Counted from the first letter of the stretch, positions 1 to 8,811 are shown. The stretch is 22,127 nucleotides of DNA from DASRAP01 sp035277145 (GCA_035277145.1 DATELA010000087.1:1-22127), one strand, 5' to 3'. Numbers and translations are program-made. The notes: generated by a model from the letters alone, not told the origin.

Positions 1-1
1 G

Positions 2-847
2 ACCGTCGGCGAACTCTGCTCGGCGCTTCAGCTCCCGCAGAGCACCGTCAGCCGCCACCTCAAGCAGCTCGGCGACCACGACTGGCTCAACTCGAGGGCC
101 GACGGCACCAGCCGCTTCTATAGAATGGTGCCCGAACTCGACGCCCCCGCGCGCAAGCTGTGGAACGTCGTGCGCGACCAGCTGTCGTCGGGCACGACGG
201 CAGCACGCGATGCAGAACGTGCGGAAGCGATTCTCGCGCAACGCCGCGCAGCCTCAGAAGAGTTCTTTTCCAGCGCCGCTGGGCAGTGGGATTCGATTCG
301 CGCGGAAATGTTTGGGAAGCGCGCGGATCTCTTTGCGCTTTCCGGTTTGCTTGATCCAACGTGGGCCATCGGCGATTTGGGCTGCGGTACCGGCCCGCTC
401 ACGGAATTGATGGCACCAAACGTGAAGCGTGTGATCGCGGTGGATTCGTCGCGCGGCATGCTCGCCGCGGCGCGCCGTCGCCTCGCGAAAATGGACAACG
501 TCGAGCTGAAGCAGGGCACGCTCGAATCGCTGCCCGTCGACGACGACGCGCTCGATGTTGCTGTGTTGTTTCTCGTGCTCCATTACGTCGCCGAACCACA
601 ACGAGTCTTTACAGAAGCGGCGCGTGTACTGAAGAAGGGCGGCCGGTTACTGATCGTCGACATGCTTCCGCACGAACGCGTCGAATATCGCGAACGCATG
701 GGGCATGTGTGGCAAGGCTTCTCGAAAAAGCAGATGGAAGAATGGATTGCTGATGCCGGGATGACGTCACTGGATCATCGCGCATTGCCGATCGATTCTG
801 CTGCAACAGGTCCCGCGTTGTTTGCGGTGAGTTGTACGAGGAGGTAG
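2..847 (+). CDS. ArsR-type HTH regulator fused to SAM-dependent methyltransferase (5' end missing)
   Basis: The frame is open from the left edge, so the gene start lies outside the window. The first 40 or so residues are the end of a winged helix: STVSRHLKQL is the ArsR recognition helix, followed by a wing ending GTSRFYRM. A linker leads into a class I methyltransferase: motif I is DLGCGTGPLTELMA, the acidic residue ending motif II is in VIAVDSS, and later come LESLPVDDDALDVAVL and LKKGGRLLIVDM. An internal ATG at 125 would drop the DNA-binding part, so it is unlikely to be the true start. It lies 124 bp upstream of ahcY on the same strand. ArsR proteins of this build near methionine-cycle genes (SahR type) are known or predicted to sense S-adenosylhomocysteine, so a regulator of ahcY is the natural inference. 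Whether the methyltransferase domain is catalytic or only a ligand sensor cannot be told. Confidence 0.9.
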   Translation, partial: TVGELCSALQLPQSTVSRHLKQLGDHDWLNSRADGTSRFYRMVPELDAPARKLWNVVRDQLSSGTTAARDAERAEAILAQRRAASEEFFSSAAGQWDSIRAEMFGKRADLFALSGLLDPTWAIGDLGCGTGPLTELMAPNVKRVIAVDSSRGMLAAARRRLAKMDNVELKQGTLESLPVDDDALDVAVLFLVLHYVAEPQRVFTEAARVLKKGGRLLIVDMLPHERVEYRERMGHVWQGFSKKQMEEWIADAGMTSLDHRALPIDSAATGPALFAVSCTRR

Positions 848-884
848 TCGTAGTTAGTCGTCGTTTCTGGTCGTACTCGTTTTT

Positions 885-948
885 AGTCGTGATCGTTCTC
901 AGTCGTGATCGTTCTCAGTCGTGATCGTTTTCAGTCGTTATCGTCGTT
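885..948 (+). repeat. Tandem 16-bp repeat array upstream of ahcY
   Basis: Four head-to-tail 16-bp units start at 885, 901, 917 and 933. Units 1 and 2 are identical (AGTCGTGATCGTTCTC), unit 3 differs by one base, and unit 4 has drifted. Degenerate AGTCGT-containing stretches extend the array left to about 846, touching the stop codon of the regulator gene, and right to about 955. It fills most of the 124-bp gap before ahcY, where the promoter and operator should be. It may be a regulatory array or a neutral intergenic repeat. Confidence 0.85.
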
Positions 949-971
949 AGCCGTCCCCACCAACTATTCCC

Positions 972-2443
<1,472 letters not shown>

Positions 2444-2444
<1 letters not shown>

Positions 2445-2476
2445 GGTGGAGGCGGTAGGCTGTAGACGGTAGGAAC
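2444..2476 (+). repeat. 33-bp dispersed repeat, copy 1
   Basis: Starts on the last base of the ahcY stop codon. The core GGCGGTAGGCTGTAGACGGT shows an internal period of about 7-8 bp built on GGTAG/TGTAG. The reverse complement of 18684-18716 matches it at 29 of 33 positions without gaps. Both copies lie at the 3' border of a gene next to a hairpin. Function unknown. Confidence 0.8.
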
Positions 2477-2485
2477 TACAAAGAC

Positions 2486-2517
2486 AACGAGCGACGGGCT
2501 TAGGCCTGTCGCTCGTT
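2486..2517 (+). terminator. Hairpin terminator candidate after ahcY
   Basis: Perfect 10-bp stem: AACGAGCGAC (2486-2495) pairs with GTCGCTCGTT (2508-2517) around a 12-nt loop. Only a short T-rich stretch follows (TTTCGTTG), so intrinsic termination may be partial. Confidence 0.7.
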
Positions 2518-2540
2518 TCGTTGTGACGCTCGTAACCCAG

Positions 2541-2584
2541 AACGCCGTTGAAACGGCCCAGCACGCCGTTCGAACGGCTCAGGA
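2541..2584. repeat. Two tandem 21-bp units, each a small palindrome
   Basis: GCCGTTGAAACGGC (2544-2557) and GCCGTTCGAACGGC (2565-2578) are inverted repeats lying 21 bp apart within a direct repeat. A third, decayed unit (CGCAGTTCTCAG) starts at about 2585. They lie just beyond the stop of the minus-strand gene ending at 2604 and could form hairpins at the end of its mRNA. Confidence 0.65.
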
Positions 2585-2603
2585 CGCAGTTCTCAGTCTC
2601 AGC

Positions 2604-3287
2604 CTACGGCGTGACCCGAAAGTCTCGAAACACCGTGACTGCTTCGCGCTTCGTCCACAGGCCGACGCGGCCGGCGACCGGTTCGGTCAGTGTGAAATCC
2701 TGCTTGAGCGCGCCGTCGTTGACGCGCGCACTCAACGCGTTTCCGCTGACGGTCATTGAGAGTTCGTGCCACGTGTTCTTCGCGAGCTGCGTTTCCATTT
2801 CCCCGCCGAGCACACGCTCGCGCGCACCGTTTCTGAATCGCCACAACGCGATGTTTCCGTCGAGTGTGTTGTAGCGGACGAACATGTATTCGCCGTTGGA
2901 CTTCAGGTTGAACATGATGCCGGCGGTGAAGTCTCTGACGCCGCCGACCAGCTTGAAGCGAACGCTGAGCGTTCCCTTCGTGAAACTGCTCGTCGCGCTA
3001 TGCACGGCAATCGGGAACGCTTCCGGCGCGGTTCCGTTCGTAACGAACGTGTCATTCACCGTCGCAAACAGCGAGCGCGACAACGATTGCAGTGCGGCGC
3101 GATCGGTCGTTCCGCTCCATCCCGTTGTATCGACCTTGAACGCCGCGCCTCCGTCGTCGACGTGGCTCCAGTTGCCCACGACGCCTACGAATCCGGCGTT
3201 TTGCTCGGCAATGAGCACGTGCGACGTTGCGATGACGAGCACCGCGGCAACGGCGATCGGTGCGAACGAATGGGAGCGTTTGTTCAT
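2604..3287 (-). CDS. Exported protein with a LamG/concanavalin-like beta-sandwich fold (putative)
   Basis: The ATG at 3287 is chosen because it gives a clean signal peptide (MNKRSHSFAPIAVAAVLVIA, then ...HVLIA-EQNAG); an upstream ATG at 3317 adds ten residues without benefit and reaches into the divergent promoter region. The 227-residue product is rich in beta-strand patterns. GTLSVRFKLVGG, TAGIMFNLKSNGEYMFVRYN, ALWRFRNGARERV, NTWHELSMTVSGNALSARVN and GRVGLWTKREAVTVFRDF follow the order seen in DUF1080/LamG-like sandwich domains that bind or hydrolyse sugars. No catalytic residues can be assigned, so a carbohydrate-binding or structural role is only a guess. It is divergent from the gene at 3395, with a 107-bp shared promoter region. 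Confidence 0.75.
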   Translation of the reverse strand: MNKRSHSFAPIAVAAVLVIATSHVLIAEQNAGFVGVVGNWSHVDDGGAAFKVDTTGWSGTTDRAALQSLSRSLFATVNDTFVTNGTAPEAFPIAVHSATSSFTKGTLSVRFKLVGGVRDFTAGIMFNLKSNGEYMFVRYNTLDGNIALWRFRNGARERVLGGEMETQLAKNTWHELSMTVSGNALSARVNDGALKQDFTLTEPVAGRVGLWTKREAVTVFRDFRVTP

Positions 3288-3394
3288 GATTCGGTGTGCC
3301 ATTGGGGGATGCGCCACTGAGTTCCGTCACGAAAACGAATCGCTGCGTGCACGGTGTCAAGTTGTGCGATGATACCTCCGCTTACATTCACGCC

Positions 3395-4540
3395 ATGACG
3401 AACGTTCGGAAGATTCCCGTTCTGCGTTTCGCGCTTGCGGCGGCGCTCATTGCGCCAGCGGCGTGCGCGCCCGGCTCCGCCTCCTCATCGCGGGGCACGC
3501 GAACTCCCGCGCCCGCCGGCGCGATCGCGCAAACGTGTCCGGATTCGTCGGACGGACCGTCGATTGTCGTCGATGCGGTGGAAACGGCGCATCGCGCGAT
3601 CGCTGCGAATCCGGCAACGACACCACCGCCGGTGTGTCTCGTCGCAGCCGTCGCGCAATTGCAGACGGTCGCCGATTCGACGCGGGAGCATACGCTCGCT
3701 GTCGCGGCAGCAATTGGCCGCCGCGGAACGGCGCCCGCGGAATTGCTCGCGAGCGAGATGATCTTGCTCTCTGGTCTCGAACGCTACGACGACGTCTCGC
3801 GGACGTACGAGCGGTTAGTGGCCGTCGACTCTGCGCCCGCGTTCGATGTCGTGCGTGTCGCACTCGGCGCCGCGCATGTTCGTGCAGATACTGTGGCGTT
3901 GACGCGCATCATCACGAAGACCGCAACGCGCTCCGGCGCGCCTCCCGCGTTCAGAACAGAAGGCGAAGTACTGCGCAACGTCGGCCGGTTGTGGACAGCG
4001 GTGAATCAGGCGGGCAGTATCCTGCGCCAGTATCCGAGCACGGTGAACCAGTATCCGGCCATTGTCGCGAACTTCGCAACGCTCGCACTTCCCGATAGCG
4101 TTGCGTTGTACGCGCGACGTGGGCTTGCGAACGGTGCGACGCGCACGACGCTCACGCCATCGATCGAATCATTTGTCTCGACGATGCAGCGGCAGGCGTT
4201 CCTGTATGGCAGCGGATATAAGTGGGAGCAGGCGCTCGCGGGTGTCACACGCGTCGATTCCGCGATGTCGATCCCTTCGACAAAGTTTCTGATGGCGTCG
4301 TTCACAGTGCAGTTCGTCGCGCCAATGGTTTCCGAGGCTGGTGGAGACGTCGGCTCGAAGGATGCTGCGCGACACACGGCGGCGTGTCAGACTATGACGC
4401 GCGCGTCTTCGACGCTCGATGCGGCTGACGCAAACCTGCGTGCAGCGGGAAATCGGCCGACGGCCGACGCGGTCAGTTCACTCGGAGCTGCGCTCCGCGC
4501 GACGCGCGCGCAGATCGCGACGGCAAGCGCTCGCTGTTAG
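3395..4540 (+). CDS. Exported alanine-rich protein with helical repeats, unknown function
   Basis: The ATG at 3395 starts a signal peptide (MTNVRKIPVLRFALAAALIA, then PAACAPGS); an upstream in-frame start at 3296 would put this hydrophobic stretch inside the protein and is rejected. The Cys at residue 24 follows PAA, an atypical lipobox, so lipid anchoring is possible but uncertain. A low-complexity Ser/Thr/Pro/Ala linker leads to a mostly helical body in which segments such as LLSGLERYDDVSRTYERLVA and GRLWTAVNQAGSILRQYP look like degenerate TPR helices. The last residue is Cys. The 381-residue protein resembles no family I can name. Its stop codon overlaps that of the convergent minus-strand gene (4537-4540), so no terminator separates them. 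Confidence 0.75.
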   Translation: MTNVRKIPVLRFALAAALIAPAACAPGSASSSRGTRTPAPAGAIAQTCPDSSDGPSIVVDAVETAHRAIAANPATTPPPVCLVAAVAQLQTVADSTREHTLAVAAAIGRRGTAPAELLASEMILLSGLERYDDVSRTYERLVAVDSAPAFDVVRVALGAAHVRADTVALTRIITKTATRSGAPPAFRTEGEVLRNVGRLWTAVNQAGSILRQYPSTVNQYPAIVANFATLALPDSVALYARRGLANGATRTTLTPSIESFVSTMQRQAFLYGSGYKWEQALAGVTRVDSAMSIPSTKFLMASFTVQFVAPMVSEAGGDVGSKDAARHTAACQTMTRASSTLDAADANLRAAGNRPTADAVSSLGAALRATRAQIATASARC

Positions 4541-5109
4541 CGCTTCGCCAGAACTGCTTTCCCGCGCGGGGATAATTCGTAGCCTGGATCGTGACTGATC
4601 GTCAGGCCGAGCGCTTTGAGTTTCCGCACGTTCGGTTTGAATACCGCGCGCGTTTGCCCGACCTGTTTCGCGAGTTTCACGGCGGCGACATGTGGCTGCG
4701 CGTCGATGATGCGCAATGTCTTGTCGGTCCACGGACCGTCGGGTGATGTCTTGTCCATGCGATCGAGCTTCGCGCGAATCGTCGCGAGCTCGGCATCAGT
4801 CAGATCGGCTGATTCGCGCAGCGCGACGCGAGGATCCGGGCCGCCAGGTCCGACCGTGATCCGGTAGAGCGTTCCCTCGCGCACATCGAGTTCTTCCAGC
4901 AGCGCGTCGAGCGACGCAAACCCTGCGCGCTTCGCGTCGGTCGCGGTGATGTCCGCGCGCGTGATGGTCGCGACTTCGGCGATCGCGAGCATGCCGATCG
5001 CCGTGCGGAGCGTACCGCCGGTTTTCACAGTCGGCTTCTTCCATTTCCTGAAGACCAGCGTGACGTCGCCGGCCTTGATTGCGTTCAACGTTGCGAGGGT
5101 CAATAGCAC
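4537..5109 (-). CDS. ASCH-domain protein with C-terminal winged helix
   Basis: The start is a GTG at 5109: it gives the expected ASCH N-terminus (VLLTLATLNAIKAGDVTL, then VFRKWKKPTVKTGG), has a GGAG five bases upstream, and leaves a 16-bp gap to the preceding gene. An open frame back to 5166 would overlap that gene and adds a non-family sequence. Residues 1 to about 85 are the PUA-like ASCH fold, proposed to bind RNA or modified nucleosides. Residues about 125-190 (TLRIIDAQPHVAAVKLAKQV ... NVRKLKALGL ... GYELSPRGKAVL) form a winged helix ending in the usual 'SPRG' wing. The substrate is unknown. It is the last gene of the minus-strand run that starts with the sigma factor at 8811, but may be only loosely linked to it. 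Confidence 0.85.
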   Translation of the reverse strand: MLLTLATLNAIKAGDVTLVFRKWKKPTVKTGGTLRTAIGMLAIAEVATITRADITATDAKRAGFASLDALLEELDVREGTLYRITVGPGGPDPRVALRESADLTDAELATIRAKLDRMDKTSPDGPWTDKTLRIIDAQPHVAAVKLAKQVGQTRAVFKPNVRKLKALGLTISHDPGYELSPRGKAVLAKR

Positions 5110-5125
5110 AACAGCTCCGTGGTGG

Positions 5126-6193
5126 TCATTGGGCGGCGCGTTGGCGCAGCCGTGGAGCCCACACATCGAAGACGGAACCGTCCGCGTCGTGTTCGCGAGA
5201 CGTCACCACGACATTCGATGGCGGACGCGCCCACAGAATCTCACTAGATCGTTTCGTCGCAAGCACAGCCCCGGTCGCCGAATCGATCGCGATGAGGATC
5301 CAGTCGTAGGTCTGCGCGTACGCATCGGCGTCGAGCGGACGTTCCGCGTTTGCACTTTGCGGCGGTTTCCAGTCAACGTCAGCGTCACGCACTGACACCC
5401 ACAGCAATCCGTCGTCTGCCCACAAACACTCGATGATCGCCGGCGGCTTCGCGCGTTCGTCGTCGGGCCACATCGCGGTTTCGGAGAACCAATCCGTCTT
5501 GACGTGAATGGTTTGTGTGCGCGCGGCTGTCACTGGATTCCAGCGTTCGATAACGAACCGTCCCGGTGCAACAGTCCATATGTCACCGTTCTGTGCTGTC
5601 GCAACGATTCGTTGCATCAACAGCATCGCGTCGCGTTGCAACGCAGACGAGTCCGCCCCGAAGGAATGCACAACACGGTCGTCGTTCACGAAATGGAGCG
5701 GCATCGCGACCTGTGTGCGCGAGAGAAACTGCTCGGCGACTACAAACGTGCGCGCGCCAAGTGCGAGATCCGGTTGGTGCGACGTCGCGTCTGCACGAAC
5801 CATCTTCAGATCAGGACCGAATGTTGTAATGCGGCCAATGCCCCAATCCGCCACGTAGATCGAATCGTTGGGGCCGAGAAGCACGCGACGTATGACGCGG
5901 AACTCTCCAGGGCCATTACCGGGCGTGCCGAGCTTCGCGATCAGCGTGCCGTTGGCGGCGTATACGAGAACGCCGTCTTTCTTGCTGTTGATGGTGAAAA
6001 CGCGGCCGCCGCGATCGCGCGTTGCGTAGACCATCGCATCGGGGAGCGCTCCGGGATCGATGCTGTCGGTCAGCGTGCCAACGCGCTCGAGATGGATCTC
6101 GCACTCCGTGCAGCGTGTGCGGCGCGGTGCATCGCCGGCTCCCGGATCACACGCTGCCAAAACGATAGACGCGACGACGCTCCAATTCCGCAT
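5126..6193 (-). CDS. 6-bladed beta-propeller lipoprotein (putative)
   Basis: Residues 1-15, MRNWSVVASIVLAAC, form a short lipoprotein signal with lipobox LAAC. The ATG at 6193 directly follows a GTG at 6196; either may be used. After CTECEIHLERVGTL comes a run of propeller blades: GGRVFTINSKKDGVLVYAAN, GTLIAKLGTPGNGPGEFRVI, then PNDSIYVADWGIGRITTFGP. The 'G-x-G-P-G-E-F/Y' and 'D/N-G-x-I/L-Y-V-x-D' elements match the bacterial 6-bladed beta-propeller (NHL-like) family. It should be anchored facing the periplasm or outside; no enzymatic residues can be assigned. It follows a paralogous propeller gene after a 47-bp gap, so the two are probably co-transcribed and may result from an old duplication. 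Confidence 0.85.
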   Translation of the reverse strand: MRNWSVVASIVLAACDPGAGDAPRRTRCTECEIHLERVGTLTDSIDPGALPDAMVYATRDRGGRVFTINSKKDGVLVYAANGTLIAKLGTPGNGPGEFRVIRRVLLGPNDSIYVADWGIGRITTFGPDLKMVRADATSHQPDLALGARTFVVAEQFLSRTQVAMPLHFVNDDRVVHSFGADSSALQRDAMLLMQRIVATAQNGDIWTVAPGRFVIERWNPVTAARTQTIHVKTDWFSETAMWPDDERAKPPAIIECLWADDGLLWVSVRDADVDWKPPQSANAERPLDADAYAQTYDWILIAIDSATGAVLATKRSSEILWARPPSNVVVTSREHDADGSVFDVWAPRLRQRAAQ

Positions 6194-6240
6194 CACACCA
6201 GGAATCTGCTCCGGCGCGACGATTCACAACATGGTGCTCG

Positions 6241-7458
6241 CTAGAACTTCATGCGCACGACCGTCGGCACGTCATCGGCGTCGCGCAACACCCCCCACAT
6301 CGTTGACCCGCTCATGACGTACGGCGTGAACCGGCGCGGTCCCACCACACGCGCGATGAACGCACCCTCGGAAGAAAAGACGTCCCATCGTTTCTCCGTC
6401 ACGCGAAAAGTGATTTGCGGCAACGGCGGTCCGTCGCTCGCAGCGGCAGGTTCAGGCGTGAACGCTTCCGACGGGACACTCAATCCAACCCAGATGCGGC
6501 CGTCCATGCCGACGCGCAGATCGGCGTAGGCGGGCTTTTCGCTTGGAATGTCCGGCCCTGTCCACTTCCAGTCGGGCTGCACTCGTTTGAGCGCTGCTTC
6601 GAGGCTTGCACGCCACTGGCCTCGCTCTTCACGACTGATCGGCACGGCTGTCATTGAACTCTCGATTCGCAGCGGGCGCGCTCCGCCGGCGCTGTACACG
6701 ACATAGGGACGTCCGGTCCCCGCAATGACTCGCCCGAGTGGACTTGCGACGTGTCGGGGAACGCCGCCGTACGGCATCACGCGCGCCGAGACGGAATTCG
6801 GACCGACCGCGCTTAGCGGCGCGAACTCCTGGCGGAGTTGCGGCGCTTCAATGGTATCGCGAACCGCACCGGTATGATCGAGCACAAGAAAAGCCGAGCG
6901 TCTCGTACGCGTCGTGCTCAGCGGATCGCCCTTCTCGCCACCGCGCGGGACGACACCATCGATGAAGTAGAGCCACACGCGATCGAGCGTATCGGCCGTT
7001 ACGACATTCGACGGACAACAAAACGGATATGGCACAATGGCCGAGCTGAGAAACTTTCCGTTCGGATCATAGAAATTGACGCGCGTGTTACCCTCGTCCC
7101 ACGCAACGAGATTGCCGTTCTTCATCACGGCGATCCCGTTGAGACGGCCGTATTCACCGGGCCCCGCGCCGCGGCGACCGATACGCGCCACCGTCTTGCC
7201 GTCTGTGCTCATCATCCAGATCGATGGCGTCGCGGGATCCCAGATGTAGATGCGTCCGTCGGGTCCGAGCGCCAATCCACCGATGTCGCCGATTTCCGAA
7301 CGGTCGACGGACGCCTGCCAATCGAGCGTCAGTCGTCGCACGTCCGCCTCTGCGACATTGCCCGGCGTGCGCGCGACGATCGTGTCAGTGTGCTGCGCGT
7401 GCATTGCGCGCGGAAGCGCAGCGGCCATCGCAATAACCGCGATGCGTGCGCACTTCAT
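6241..7458 (-). CDS. Exported 6-bladed beta-propeller protein
   Basis: The ATG at 7458 shares an ATGA overlap with the stop of the preceding gene (TGA at 7457-7455), which points to translational coupling; an alternative start at 7467 adds only three residues. The signal peptide MKCARIAVIAMAAALPRAMH ends at AQ. Blade motifs are clear: LALGPDGRIYIWDPATPSIW, MSTDGKTVARIGRRGAGPGE, GIAVMKNGNLVAWDEGNTRV, and a late blade DLRVGMDGRIWVGLSVPSEA. The mature protein is about 380 residues. A paired CC (in PYPFCCPSNV) is its only cysteine feature. It belongs to the same broad family as the next gene. Such proteins often scaffold binding or sensing; ligand unknown. Being inside a sigma-factor operon suggests it is an output or sensor of that stress circuit. 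Confidence 0.88.
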   Translation of the reverse strand: MKCARIAVIAMAAALPRAMHAQHTDTIVARTPGNVAEADVRRLTLDWQASVDRSEIGDIGGLALGPDGRIYIWDPATPSIWMMSTDGKTVARIGRRGAGPGEYGRLNGIAVMKNGNLVAWDEGNTRVNFYDPNGKFLSSAIVPYPFCCPSNVVTADTLDRVWLYFIDGVVPRGGEKGDPLSTTRTRRSAFLVLDHTGAVRDTIEAPQLRQEFAPLSAVGPNSVSARVMPYGGVPRHVASPLGRVIAGTGRPYVVYSAGGARPLRIESSMTAVPISREERGQWRASLEAALKRVQPDWKWTGPDIPSEKPAYADLRVGMDGRIWVGLSVPSEAFTPEPAAASDGPPLPQITFRVTEKRWDVFSSEGAFIARVVGPRRFTPYVMSGSTMWGVLRDADDVPTVVRMKF

Positions 7459-7967
7459 TGTGTGCACACGCCGCGCACCGGCACCAGCTCGCCACTGACT
7501 CGATAGACAGCGTCACCGCCGGCGAGCGTGCGAACCTGAGCCTGCTGCTGCGGCGTCAGCACGTTCTTCACGCGGATCAGCACGGTGAGCTGCGCGCGCT
7601 TGAGCTGGTTTTCGAGTTGAAGCATTGCGTCGAATTGCTTGAGCACCGACTCATCGACGTTCGGACGCCGAAGTTCGCGCGTGACCTGCTGCTGCACGGC
7701 GGTCAGCTCCCACTGCAGTTTGGTAAACTGCGCCTGTGCGGCCGCCATTTCGTCGATGATCCTCGTGCGCTGCACGGCGTCGAGCCCGATCTCCGCCTGA
7801 TGCTCCATCACCGTTTCCGGTGCGATGAGGCACCGCGTGAATGATTCCGACGGCGCGGGCTTGCGTGCGTCTTTCGGCGTGATTGCATCGGTGCGGACGC
7901 GCGCCGTGTCCTGCGCCGATGCGCTCACCGAGATCAGGCACAACGCGAGAACAAGCATTCGTTTCAT
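7455..7967 (-). CDS. Spy/CpxP-like periplasmic protein
   Basis: Product of 170 residues with signal peptide MKRMLVLALCLISVSASA-Q and a mature part that is almost entirely helical. TPETVMEHQ-like and EIGLDAVQRTRIIDEMAAAQ are followed by a long amphipathic helix (LQWELTAVQQQVTRELRRPN) and an LTPQQQAQV motif, the LTxxQ signature of Spy/CpxP/zinc-resistance-associated proteins. These act as ATP-independent periplasmic chaperones or metal/envelope-stress sensors. Two Cys residues (in RCLIAPE and at GVCTQ near the end) could pair. The ATG at 7967 overlaps the previous stop as ATGA and has a strong GGAGGAG-like ribosome binding site in the end of that gene. Its position right after a sigma factor and candidate anti-sigma factor fits an envelope-stress role. 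Confidence 0.82.
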   Translation of the reverse strand: MKRMLVLALCLISVSASAQDTARVRTDAITPKDARKPAPSESFTRCLIAPETVMEHQAEIGLDAVQRTRIIDEMAAAQAQFTKLQWELTAVQQQVTRELRRPNVDESVLKQFDAMLQLENQLKRAQLTVLIRVKNVLTPQQQAQVRTLAGGDAVYRVSGELVPVRGVCTQ

Positions 7968-8302
7968 GGAACTCCTCCGATTTGCAGTGTGACGGGTAAC
8001 AAGTCATTGAGTGCCGACGAGCCAGTACTGAGCCGCTCGAGCGACGGTGTGAGTGTGTGCATCAGTTCGTCCGATTGTGCTCGCCATTCTGCGATTGCCG
8101 CGGGTTCGTCCCTGAGTGCAACGCGCGCGAAGAGGAATACGGCCGCGATCACCGCGGCCGCGGCCGACAACGCGGCGCGACGAACGCGGCGCATTCGCGC
8201 CGGTCGATCGAGAACAGCGCGGAAGCGCGGCGTGTGCTTCACGCCTGTAGTGCGCAGTTCATCGAACGCGCGGCGAATGCGGGCGTCGTCGGATTGCGTC
8301 AT
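7964..8302 (-). CDS. Small single-TM protein, candidate anti-sigma factor
   Basis: Product of 112 residues, starting at an ATGA overlap with the sigma-factor gene (ATG 8302-8300, TGA 8301-8299). The N-terminal cytosolic part (about 40 residues, RIRRAFDELRTTG, then basic RMRRVRR) leads to one membrane helix, AALSAAAAVIAAVFLFARVA, and a periplasmic tail of about 50 residues. Topology and position are those of an anti-sigma factor that holds the cognate sigma at the membrane. It contains no cysteine, so it is not of the zinc-binding (ZAS) class, and the sequence is too short and plain to assign by family. The role is therefore inferred from context. Confidence 0.72.
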   Translation of the reverse strand: MTQSDDARIRRAFDELRTTGVKHTPRFRAVLDRPARMRRVRRAALSAAAAVIAAVFLFARVALRDEPAAIAEWRAQSDELMHTLTPSLERLSTGSSALNDLLPVTLQIGGVP

Positions 8303-8811
8303 AGCGTCTCCGGATCACCGATGAGTTCGGCAAGCTTTGCTTTGCCGCGCGCGTAATGCGTGCGCGCAGAGCCGACCGACACTCCCATGACACCGGCTGA
8401 TGCTTCGACCGTGAGGTTTTCGTAGAACACGAGATGCAACACCTCACGCTGGCGCGCTGGGAGCTCATTGAGCGCGGCACGCAGGCGCGACGCGCGTGAC
8501 TCGGCTTCGGCGTCATCGCTCGGCGTTGCGCCGTTCGTCGAATGCGCACCAAGCTCCGGAGCGACAAACAGAAAACGCGTGAGCCATTCACGTCGTCGCC
8601 GCTTTGACGCGGTGAACCGAATGACGGCGAACAACCACGTCGTGAACGCAGATTGTCCGCCGAAGCGGGCGCGACCTTCGAGCACAGTGGCGTACACGTC
8701 GTGCAATACCTCCTGCGCCAAGTCGGCGTCTCCGCGGCAACACGAGAGTGCCCACGCGTACGCATGGGCGTGCGCGGCCTCGAGTGCCTCGTTCAGTTGC
8801 TGCGCATCCAT
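8299..8811 (-). CDS. ECF-type RNA polymerase sigma factor
   Basis: Product of 170 residues, typical of minimal group 4 sigma factors. Region 2 runs from about residue 12 to 75: DADLAQEVLHDVYATV is the core-binding segment, and SAFTTWLFAVIRFTASKRRR the -10 recognition part. A polar linker follows, then region 4 at about 112-168: LNELPARQREVLHLVFYENL, then the helix-turn-helix VEASAGVMGVSVGSARTHYA. It heads an operon whose first four genes are joined by ATGA overlaps. The 89-bp leader (8812-8900) should hold the promoter. On the minus strand it contains TGTCATAC about 60 bp before the start, reminiscent of some ECF -35 elements, but no matching -10 can be assigned with confidence. Autoregulation is likely by analogy, not shown. 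Confidence 0.93.
   Translation of the reverse strand: MDAQQLNEALEAAHAHAYAWALSCCRGDADLAQEVLHDVYATVLEGRARFGGQSAFTTWLFAVIRFTASKRRRREWLTRFLFVAPELGAHSTNGATPSDDAEAESRASRLRAALNELPARQREVLHLVFYENLTVEASAGVMGVSVGSARTHYARGKAKLAELIGDPETL

Noticed and set aside
885..948. CRISPR array
   Set aside because: Units of 16 bp are directly adjacent with no spacers, and no cas genes are nearby.
848..971. S-adenosylhomocysteine riboswitch before ahcY
   Set aside because: The region is a simple 16-bp tandem repeat and shows no SAH-riboswitch core; no long helices can be drawn.
3296..3394. N-terminal extension of the protein starting at 3395
   Set aside because: It would bury the signal peptide and span the divergent promoter region.
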